DNA of 45,861 bases, from positions 51,393 through 97,253 of the forward strand of contig FJOG01000086.1 in assembly GCA_900073065.1 (NCBI GenBank). The letters run 5' to 3'. Position 1 is the first letter of the stretch; each line of letters begins with the position of its first letter. Below the pieces are notes generated by a model. That model was not told the origin of the DNA. It saw only the letters and a program-made list of their open reading frames with translations, and made no database searches. The position numbers and the translations under genes are program-made. This stretch comes from Phialocephala subalpina. Its lineage: Eukaryota > Ascomycota > Leotiomycetes > Helotiales > Mollisiaceae. Below are positions 1 to 9,337 of the stretch, one piece after another.

Positions 1-506
1 TAAACGTATTTTGAGTATTTTTGATATTTTTGATATTTTCTAATTTGCGAGCTCTAATTAGCTCGGAGTTTATTAGCGCGGAGTTTAAGGGATTTCCCTT
101 AGTTTTAATTTGATTAATTAAATAATAATATATATAATTATAATTAATTTGCGATTAATTTTCCTTATAACGTTTATTTATATAATAATATGTTTATGGC
201 TATAATAGCACTTTCTTTAACTATAGTTTATTAGTTAGAAAAAGTGTTTCCTTTTAAAGAAAGAGTTGCTAGTATTAATCTAATCAAGTGATCGTTTAGC
301 GATGGGATAGAAGGGCGGATTTAAAGGTGGATAGAAAGGTAGAAGCTCTAATCTCCATTACTTTAGCAACCATTGTCTCAGTATCATTTCCTTAGTTATA
401 TATGTAGCTAGGTGCCCCTTCTAGAAAGGGGCAGACAGATAGAATATATTCATTGATACCAGACTAAAATCTTAGTGTTTGATAATGACCGCCGGACGTT
501 CCAACA
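1..506. repeat. AT-rich, repeat-like left edge (possible RIP-affected or LTR-derived sequence)
   Basis: The first ~300 bases are very AT-rich, with many TA and TTAA/ATTA runs, unlike the rest of the window. In ascomycetes this composition often marks transposon sequence mutated by RIP. Around 412-432 there is an almost perfect GC-rich inverted repeat (GCCCC...GGGGC around CTAG). The sequence ending at 506 reads TGTTGGAACG on the minus strand, a plausible LTR-type terminus (TG...CA). No second terminus, target duplication or transposase/reverse transcriptase reading frame is visible, so assignment to an element is only a suggestion. Confidence 0.3.
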
Positions 507-2403
507 CTTTATAATATCGAGCCCCCTTTTACTAGCGCACGAATCTTCTGTCACGGGCGGAGCGGCTCGTGTCGCTGAGTACATTAGTGTCTAAGGCACA
601 GAAGAGAGTCGACGAAAAAAGGGGGGCGGTTCGGCTAATTAGTGGTATAACCTTCATTTTTCCCACCGTCACCTAAACTCAAAGATTCCCTACAACCCAA
701 ACAAACCCGACGACAACATCAAACTTTGCGAACCATGCAGCCAAATATGTCATCACCAGGACGAGAAGTCGAAGGCACAACACCGTGTACAGTACTATGC
801 GCCCTGACGCTTCCTCCAACAAATCCACGATACGCTCCGATTCCTCCTCTAACAAGCGCGACAGTAGTCCACAAAACAAGATAAACCCCGTGAAGCGCTG
901 CGGATCTTCCCCCATCGAGACTACCAACACTCCTCGACGGGTGGAATAGCGAATACTGGAAAGTATCAATGGGCACGTCCCCAACGATCTCTTTTTCTTG
1001 CCGCTGTTGTTGATTGAGTTCTTGGCCTCATTTTCGGGGAGAGGCAATGATAGCGATAGGCAATTCTTTTATAAATTCTGTGATGCCGTCTTTCATGATC
1101 ACCTCCGTGATTTAGCATTATTTGAACCCCACAATGGTGACATCGGAAGCTTTCATTGTTATTCAAAGTCTCACATAAACAATGCGAGTATGTTCCTAGC
1201 ACCTATTTCTAACTAGCCGCCACCTCGTATGCCAGTAAAGTATTACCTCCTCAATCGGTGGCCCTTTATACTTCCCATGCTCTACTTAATATTAAGTTAA
1301 GGAGGGGCCAAGTCGCTTCTCATCTACTAACCAGAGGATGACTTCCACTGCGGACTTAAAGTAATCCATTGATGTGACATGTAAAAATGATTCTTATAGT
1401 AGCGTAGGAGAAAGGAGTCCCCCAAGACAACATGTCCCGTTGTCCTACTTCTTTTCTTTGACCATCCTGGGCAAAAGTCCGAGCTAGCTCAGATATGATA
1501 TTGAATAAAATTGTTACCCTCCGTTGGACTTCTTCACTGAAGAAAAGCCCTTTCAAAAATGGACATATAAGGGGAAGAGTTAACGTTAGGATACAAGTAC
1601 AGTACACCTACCAAATCCAAATTCAACCTCCGGCAGGGAGAACTAATACGGCATACAATGAGATCGTTCGTAGGAAATTATAGGTACCACACATTATATT
1701 CCATAGTCTACCTCGTGAAATGCGTGTAAGGTCGTCATTTAATTTATGCTCTACAATGATTTCAAAGTTCACTCAATCCAAACGTTCTGAATACATTGTT
1801 CTGCGTCTATAAGACGGAACATAGCTTCATAGAAGCCCTATCGTGAGCGAACAGCATTCCAGAATTATACTTTAGAGGCAAAACATCAAGTCCATGACCG
1901 AGAATAAGGTGTATAGACCACCTTCCTTATCGAGGAGAACAGCCTGTAATATAACTGATAAGGCAACCTGTATCTATGGAAATGTCTATTATATTTTGCG
2001 AAAAACCAACAAGTATAAATACATCGTCCATTTCCGGGTTATCCGAAAGATAAACCGTTGCGAAATCGAGTCAAATGCGCGGTTGGAGTCTGATTCTCGC
2101 CTATGAGAGGTCAATGTCGATAGTATCAAGACCTATTAAACTTTTTACATTCACCGCAGGTTTAATTGAAGCTATGGCATATTCTGACTAGCGGCTTTCG
2201 CTTAAGGTAACCTGCAATCACCTTGTTGTAGCCTTTCAAACTCAAACCTGAACTTTCGTTTGTCTGACTCCTTCTCGAGAACGTTACGAGCAGCGCCGCA
2301 AACTCTAACTTGAGTATTCGTGAAACGCGGACCTGTCCCACAACTAGAATCTAACAATCGGATTTCGATTGCGCAGTTGCTGTACCCTTCTTAACGTCCT
2401 TCT
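507..2403. other. Gene-free stretch without a supported gene
   Basis: Only short overlapping reading frames occur here, on both strands; none has a recognisable domain, a convincing splice pattern or a start context favouring one frame. Around 690-960 a plus-strand frame is Ser/Thr/Arg-rich and the opposite frame hydrophobic, as expected of shadow frames. The last few hundred bases (about 2200-2403) are the likely promoter and leader of the plus-strand gene starting at 2404. Confidence 0.4.
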
Positions 2404-4342
2404 ATGGAGCGTCGCAAACCTCAAGAACGTTTTGATACGCCGCTGCCTATCACGTCACCGCTAAGTCCCGAAGAGATAGCCCTAGAGGTTGCAGAAGCAG
2501 CCCGAGCTGTCGCATTGCATGAAACCGAAGCTACCCAAAGTACCACTATCAGTCGCAAGAGACAAGCAGAATTTGACCCACCGTCTTCGACAAACAAGAT
2601 CCGAGACACCACAACTGATCAGCGCGCAGAGCTGGACGCATCTGATGAGTTGACCTGGCTGATGTGGAAGCAATTTGATCAATTTGACCTTGAAGATACC
2701 TCAAATGTAAGAACTCTTCCTTCCGCAAAGATAAAGCGCATACATACTAATAATTTCAATACAGAGAGATCCCAAGTCCACACCCAGTCAGCCTCCAGTT
2801 TCCTCCGTTACATACCAGAACACCGACGAAACCACACCCGCAAAAGACATCAAGATGTCACAGAGACTAAAGCGCAGAATGGATGAGGAGTCTGATTATG
2901 TTCCAGATCCGTATCCTTTTGGCTTTCTGGAGCGAACATCACCCGAAGAAACCTCTGGTTATCAGTACAGCGACTTCCACGCACCAGTCATGGATGGTCT
3001 CTTCCAAACGTTATCTATGGGCCCTGGCAGTTCCCCTTCGCTACCATTGAACAAATCCTCTCCCCTCGAGTCCATGTCTTCTCAGTCCACGGACAACCAC
3101 TTGATGTCAGGCATGAACCCGACCCCATCCAACACCTCTTCATCCCTCTTCGGTACTTCCTTCGGTCAAGAGTCCGTTGCCGGTGACATTAGCAATGGTC
3201 CACCGATCGCAGCAGCCGGCAATATCTCTTTCGTCCACGGCATGAACTCGACAAACACCACCAACAATTTCACCAAGCATGAATGGAAGCCTAGCTTCGT
3301 AGGTACTTCCCAGGACAACATTCACCCGGCTCTGAGAGACAACGCCACCATTGTCAAACCCTTTGACTTCCAACTACCACAGTTTGCGATGAAGCCAAGT
3401 TGGATTGGTATCCCCACCACAGAAGCTGATCAAAGTTCTCAAGATGATCCGATGGAAGAAGGAGACATTTTAAATGCTCCTCCTGCCCCGCATGCAGCCA
3501 ATGCTCCTTCGCACGACGACCAGAAGCCTTTGAACACCCTTAGTGGTCTCAGTATCGCAGGAGTCCGAGTCTTTGGCGGTAACAATAATACTGCATGGAA
3601 TCTGGCTCCAGACGAGAGACCTGGCTTTGCCCTGAGAAACATTGACTTCAACTTCCAGTCAATACTGCCTGCGCCAACGCAGTTGTTGGCTGACAAGCTT
3701 CCATCGTCCAGCACTGGTCTCTTCACCAACCCCAACTTCTTCCAGCCAGCGAAAGCCAAGTCTACTATCCCTCATACCATCAACAATGAGGATCCAATGA
3801 CAATTGAAGATCGGTTACCGGCGGCAAATGAAAATGACGAAAAGAAGCAAATCGAACCACTTGTCTCCCGAACAGTCGACACCCGGCAAACCATGGCGAT
3901 CGAAGAACAACACCGTGTTACTACTGAAGGGGATGAAGACATGGAGGACCTTCAATCAAGTATGGCTACCCTAGAGATCCCCCAGAGTTCCTTGGATAGT
4001 GCTGCGGTGGAGAAGGTTGATGATGAAATGGCTGCAGGGGAGGCACACAATGCTTCAACAAATCAACAGGGTCTACAAGCACAGCTGGTCCAGTCCCTTG
4101 CCGCCAATGCTGACTTGCAGCGTCGATTTGACGAGCTTACAGCAACAAATGAGCACTTGTCCGCGAAGCTTGGCCGGGTCACCGAGACGAAGAACAAGTT
4201 TGCTAGCAAGATCAAGGAACTGCTTGAGGCATTGGAGTCGAAGGGAGAAGAGACTAGCCTTGATGACTCACGGGTATCCACTGGTGATTCAGAAGCGGTT
4301 GCTGAGGCAAATCCTAGCAGTAAGGATGGTGGGGAGTCTTGA
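2404..4342 (+). CDS. Unknown protein with disordered body and C-terminal coiled coil (2 exons)
   Basis: Model: join(2404..2706, 2765..4342), 626 residues. The 58-bp intron has a GTAAGA donor, a TACTAAT branch site and an ACAG acceptor; removing it joins two frames exactly at a codon boundary (exon 1 is 101 codons), which supports the model over two separate genes. The N-terminus is Glu/Ala/Thr-rich. A basic patch (QRLKRR) lies near residue 135. Residues ~150-530 are low-complexity, rich in Ser, Pro, Asn, Thr and Asp, probably disordered. Residues ~537-596 have heptad-like Leu spacing typical of a coiled coil. The tail is acidic. No enzymatic motif, signal peptide or membrane segment is seen. 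Function unknown; a nuclear scaffold-like protein would fit the composition but is not shown. Confidence 0.75.
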
Positions 4343-5458
4343 AGACAGGGAGGTCTAGTTTGGATGATTGAGCGGTATGACAATTTGGGTCCTTTGGGGT
4401 GACTATTATGTCATCAAAATAAAAGTGCTTCTTTTTTGCGTGGTTTTGTGATCGTAGCACTATCGCGGCTGTGGGCTAGATCTGGAGATGGGATTAAGAA
4501 GACCATAAACATAAGCGCTGTGCATAGACTCATGTAATAATAGAGCCTGTGGCATCATATAGGGACTTTTCGAGATGTGTCACTTCAATAAAATGTTGAC
4601 TTGAGGTGGTTATGCCTATGATGCTTTAAATGTCGAGTCAATTTGCCACCCCTCTCGCCCCAAGAGACTCCGATGAAGATGAATGGATTACAAGTCTGAC
4701 ACGGTCCATGTCTTGTATACAACCAGACATAATAACTGTTCAAAGCTACTTTTCTAAATAATCGAAAGGCTCTCATATCTTTCAAACGTCAAAAGTACTT
4801 TAATAGAAGCACATATCTCCGTGAAGTCTTGTAGGGTCTTTCGTAAGACCTCATTCAACCAGAATGAAAAGCTGAAGTTGTAAGTTCTGAGGTTTATATT
4901 TAGCAGGTTGATATAACGCATCACGAGAACTCCACAATTGTTCCTAGACATCCTTCAATCGAGGTATACACTAGGAATAGACGCATTGCTTGTGAAATTA
5001 GCCTATAATAAAGGGCACGAGCTACGAATGTACCAGACCAATTTAGTGTTTAAAGACTACTCTAAGCAACAAGTTCATGACATAGACTTGAGGTGTGTTT
5101 AGTGTCTTGCCAAACAGCTCATGTGAAGGTGGTGCACGACAGGCACTAGAAAATCAAATTCACCTCTGAGAGATCACGAGGCTGACCGGCTTGAAAAGCT
5201 CGATGACGAACGAGAACACATCGGATCAGCCTCGTCGCGTCAACTCTTTAGCGAGAGCTTGCTTCTACCTCGCACCACAACCTCTTCGATTCTTGAACAA
5301 CGTCAAGATTTCCACAGAATTGCGCAAATAACCAGACATACTTCACAGCTTCGCAAAGCTCTCGAAATCAAGTGATTGCATAATTCTACCGCACGTCAAC
5401 GACGATCCACATCTTGCCAACCGCCACATTCTGGAATCGAGCAATTTGCGCATCCATA
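4343..5458. other. Intergenic region between two plus-strand genes
   Basis: No supported gene. The first ~250 bases hold the probable 3' end of the upstream gene, with AATAAAA-like signals near 4418 and 4586. The last ~250 bases are the probable promoter and leader of the gene at 5459. Short reading frames on both strands have no recognisable content. Confidence 0.4.
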
Positions 5459-7604
5459 ATGCCGACACTCAGCACCGCAATGGCGCCCCCTCACACAGAT
5501 CCTACGGTAATTATATCCACCGCTTACCTCCTGGTGGCACGGTATACTCTATTGCCGCGGACCTTAGCTGACTTCGACATGTTAGATGTCCGAAGACGAA
5601 GACGACCAGTTATTGGCCAGAACCGACTCAGCGTTGGGTGCAAACAAAAGCAGTCAGAGATCGAAGATGTCCTCTGGCACAGCCTCTATGTCAACCTCAA
5701 CCACCGCTCCCAAGAAGCCTTCCGGTCCTTTCCCATCAGCGCAGATTCAGCCAAAGGCAGCCACAAATCCGTCACCCACACCTTTGCCGTCCGCATCAGC
5801 ATCGAAGAACCCCACTGCAAGTGCAAATTCTGAAGCCTCGTCCAGCACCCTTCTAACGTCGTCGAACACCGACAAATCGAAGCCGAAGCGTAAGCCTATT
5901 CCACCTAGGCCAGCTTCAAAGGCGTATAACACACGAGCCAGATTCAAGGCGCGTGAAGCTCAGAAGTCCCCCCGTACATCCCCTCCATCTTCCGAAACTG
6001 TCACACCAGCAAAACCTGATTATGCTGCAATCGAAGCCGCCAATGCGCTTAAGGCCGACATAGGCGCCGCATTCCGCCGCGCGGGCGCGACACCAGCTAT
6101 GGCCCATGCTGTTCAAGCTTCATCTGTCCCAGCTTCGTCTGTTCCCGCTCCAGCTCCCCCTCCAACCGCCCCTTTTGCGACCGTTACCTCATCGAAAGTT
6201 CCCTCTGCGACAGCTGCTTCCGCGAATTACTCCTCCTCCCCGGCTCCCTCTCCGATAGTTACGTCAACGAAGGCTCCATCTGCGACAGCCCCTTCTGCAA
6301 AAGCCCCGTCTGTCCTTGGTTCCTCTTCGAAAGGCTCTGAAAATCGAAAGTCCGATTCAAAGCCAGTAGCCCAATCCCCGAAGGTCACTGAAGCCGCCAA
6401 GAAAACCAACGAAGCAGTGGCCCCAGCTGTGCAAAAAGCTTCAAGCAAGAATCCAAGTGAAATCGACGCAGCACTAGATGAAGCAATTGCCAAGACAGGC
6501 TTCAGCACAGCTGTTCCACGCGAGCTTTACATTCCTGAATCCGCAGATATGCTCAAGGAACAAGCACGCCAAATTGCCGAATTCAAGGCAAAGGTAGCAC
6601 AGCTCGAAAGGGAAGTCAAAGAGGCCAACACCCGGGCTGCATCAAAATCAAAGAGTCATCAGACAGAAGTCGACGAGCTCCAGGGGGAACGGGATGATCT
6701 GCTGAAGAAGAACGATGCTCTGAAGCGCGCGAACAAATCCTACAAGGACAAAGACGCGGCGCTCGAGCATGCCTTCAACGAAGCGGTGATGGGAAGCAAG
6801 AAGAGAGCGGACTTGTATGGAGGAACCATGGCCAAATACTTTCAACATGCTGTTGACGTCATCTCCGCGAAACACGAGGCAAATCTGCTCTTGGACAAGA
6901 AGGTCAAGGAACTGGAAGCAGCTGCAGCCAAGCCTGTGGTCTGCCAGGATTGCAAAGACTTAAAGCCGAAAGTTCTATCATTGAAGGAAGAGATTGCCAA
7001 CTCTCAACAAAGATTGCAGGAGAACCTGGCGGAAGCCGTCACTCATGTTTCCAAAAAGGAAGATGACTGCCGAAAGAAGATCGCAGCTGAAAAGGAAAGT
7101 CGAAAGATCTCCTTGGACATTGCAAACGAGAATATCAAGTCCAGGCAGGAGGAGATCCATGCGTTGCACGAAGATATCAACGACCTTACTGAGGATCGAG
7201 ACTCATACAAAGCTGCAGCTGCATCATCAAAGACTGCTCTGGAACGCGAGAAGAAGAAGACCGAGTCACTCGAGATAAAGAACCAAAAGCTCCGTGCCGA
7301 CATCGAGTACCAGAACCAACAGATGCCAGCCTCCTTCTATCAGGCATGCAATGCAAAGGTTCGGGGTTTCGGAAACGTTGCTTATGTCATCTGGACCTTC
7401 TTGTTGCTCACACTTCAAATCATTTGCATGTTCGGCTTCCTCTGCTATCTTCCCTTCCAATGGCTCGCAGAAGAACTGTTTGGTTGGAACAAGCCCATGT
7501 CGCCAGCTAAGCTTGCTGCGAAGCGTGCTGCTAAGGCTGAGAAGAAGACTACCTGGCTAGGTTCGTTAATGACCTGGGGGTATGGCGTGGTGGGCGCAAA
7601 ATAA
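5459..7604 (+). CDS. Unknown long coiled-coil protein with C-terminal hydrophobic anchor (2 exons)
   Basis: Model: join(5459..5506, 5586..7604), 688 residues. The 79-bp intron has a GTAATT donor, a GCTGAC branch site and a TTAG acceptor, and joins a 16-codon first exon in frame to the long ORF. Starting at the ATG at 5586 (672 residues) remains possible. Residues ~20-300 are Ser/Ala/Pro/Lys-rich with repeated short Ala-Pro-Ser segments, so probably disordered. Residues ~338-605 form a long coiled coil, interrupted by a CQDC pair. A strongly hydrophobic stretch (~610-645, containing FLLLTLQIICMFGFLC) followed by a basic, Lys/Ala-rich tail looks like a membrane anchor or hairpin near the C-terminus. 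This resembles a tethering or golgin-like layout, but no family is recognised. Confidence 0.75.
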
Positions 7605-7910
7605 CATATGATGGGCGGCATGTTATCTTCTGTACGATTTATACCTCGACCCCCCACCCGACACATCGATTCTTGTACAACATTTTCCTGTCTGAATTAC
7701 ACATCGATTCTTGCGTGGTGCATTTTCTTTGGCACCTTTCTTTTTTTTGGCATACGGCGGAAGGAAGTGACGACCGCCAAGCCCGGACTCCCTCACTCAG
7801 CGATCATGGTGCTCCGTCATGAGAATATTCCCCCAGGGCTGGAACATTGAAGATTCGACCACTACGATCCCGCCTTACACCACCTCTCAACCCAACCACA
7901 TCAAGCTCAG

Positions 7911-8118
7911 CTCGATCAGTTCCCTCAACAACCCAAGCAGCAACAGTCCTGACGTGTCCCTGCGACCAACGTCACTCTCCCCTGCGGCTTCACGAAGGCA
8001 GTATCAAGAGCCTACTCGATCAGTTTCCTCAATTCCCAAGCAACGATAGTCCTGACGACCCCGGCGCGGGCAACGTCACTCTTCAACGGGGCTTCGTGAA
8101 GGCAGAATCGACAGCGAG
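7911..8118. repeat. Diverged ~104-bp tandem duplication (2 copies)
   Basis: Copy 1 is about 7911-8014 and copy 2 about 8015-8118. Both start CTCGATCAGT, share AGTCCTGACG in the middle, then CAACGTCACTCT, and end with GGCTTC(A/G)(C/T)GAAGGCAG. They differ by scattered substitutions and small indels, so the duplication is old. No coding frame is conserved between the copies. Confidence 0.75.
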
Positions 8119-8670
8119 CATTGATGCACAATGGGATGAGCGTTTGTGTTCAGAAATATGGTAGTAGTGGAGGATCGGGGGAGGATATTCCACGGAACAG
8201 CACAGCACTGGCAGCACAACCCACATAGCCACTCGAACCCACCGACAACAGCCACAACCTCAACAGCACTCTTCCCATTGTACCAACTACTCCAGGACAT
8301 TCAAATCTTCAACCTTCCAGCCTCCAGCTCATTAAACTCGCCCGAACTCCAAGATGCCCCAATAAGATGCCCAGATCAGTGCGATTTCCACGCTATTATC
8401 ACCCATAGCGACGCACCGCGCATCATTCTTCTTGGATCTCGAAGCAGCAAGCAATTACGTGATACCCGGGTCAGTGCGAGGGAAACTCCATCCGGGGGAC
8501 GCACCGGTATCATAGCTTGCTTTTCGAGGGGTCTGGAGGACTTGGATGGAGAAAGCGGGGTGGTGGTGGTTGTGGTGATCGTGGTGGAGTTCATGGGTGT
8601 ATGGAGTTTGAGGGATGTGTTGGAATCAGTGGCAGGTGGGGAGAAATGTTTCTTGAAGAGTTTATGGTGG

Positions 8671-8790
8671 TTGGGGTTGAGGCTGAGGCCGAAGTGTGCT
8701 GCTGTTTTCATGGATGGGGTTGAGATTGAGTTGGGGTTCAGGCGCGGGTTGAAGTGTGCTGCTTCTGTGTACCGCTTCTATGGTGGGTCG
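8671..8790. repeat. Degenerate ~60-bp direct repeat
   Basis: Bases 8671-8730 and 8731-8790 both begin TTGGGGTT, and carry GAAGTGTGCTGCT at the same offset (8691 and 8751). The first ~35 bases of the unit match well and the rest has diverged. A related segment (CTTCTTTC(A/G)TGTA) recurs near 8815 and 8897, so the stretch looks like a decayed minisatellite. Confidence 0.55.
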
Positions 8791-9074
8791 TGGATTCATT
8801 CAGCGGATATGGTGCTTCTTTCATGTATTAGGATGAGACGATGGAGACTCCGAGGTTGAGCGTTGAGGATAACGGGTTCGGTGGATGTTGCTCCTTCTTT
8901 CGTGTACCAGGTTGAGAAGGTGGAGTAGATAGAATGCCACGCAAGAATCGATTGGATTTGATAGCACTTCCGAGTCCCATGCAGTTATCTGATATTTCAT
9001 GTGCAAAAATCAGTGAGCGGCCATGGTTGAGTGCATAAAAGTCCGGCGAGAGTTGGGACTGCCTCGTCACAGCA

Positions 9075-9103
9075 GAAGGAAAGGAAAGGAAAGGAAAGGA
9101 AGG
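9075..9103. repeat. (GGAAA)n pentanucleotide microsatellite
   Basis: About five consecutive GGAAA/AAGGA units within a purine-rich tract. It lies ~235 bp beyond the stop codon of the convergent PPR gene and is outside any supported coding sequence. Confidence 0.85.
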
Positions 9104-9337
9104 ACGAAGGCAGAGTTCAAAGGCAGGTCCAAAGACGGAAGTAAGGCATGGCAGAGCAGGAGCTCGAGGCTACATCATAACAAGAATGATTATCAGAACG
9201 GCACGCAGTACGAAGTCATGCAGTGGCACTTGCCAGCCAAAGAACGTCCCATTGTCAAATATTGCGGTGGTGGCATCGTCTTCACATCTTCAGTAGTTAT
9301 GTATGTGCGGATGTTCTATGTACATATCAACTTCTCC

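Larger units (their letters stand above)
7605..9337. other. Gene-poor convergent region with decayed repeats
   Basis: This lies between the 3' ends of the coiled-coil gene (plus) and the PPR gene (minus). It holds two sets of degenerate direct repeats and a pentanucleotide microsatellite, listed separately. From ~8500 to 8900 the plus strand is strongly G/T-biased with TGG-type runs. Reading frames of 111-237 residues exist on both strands, but they are simple-sequence translations without domains. Confidence 0.5.

Noticed and set aside
679..1216. Overlapping short frames on both strands near the left edge
   Set aside because: Three frames compete over the same bases, none with recognisable protein features; possibly the remains of something older.
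8146..8859. 237-codon plus-strand frame and 111-codon minus-strand frame in the 8-kb region
   Set aside because: Both are translations of G/T-biased repeat DNA with Val/Gly or Thr/Pro runs, without domains or supporting splice sites.
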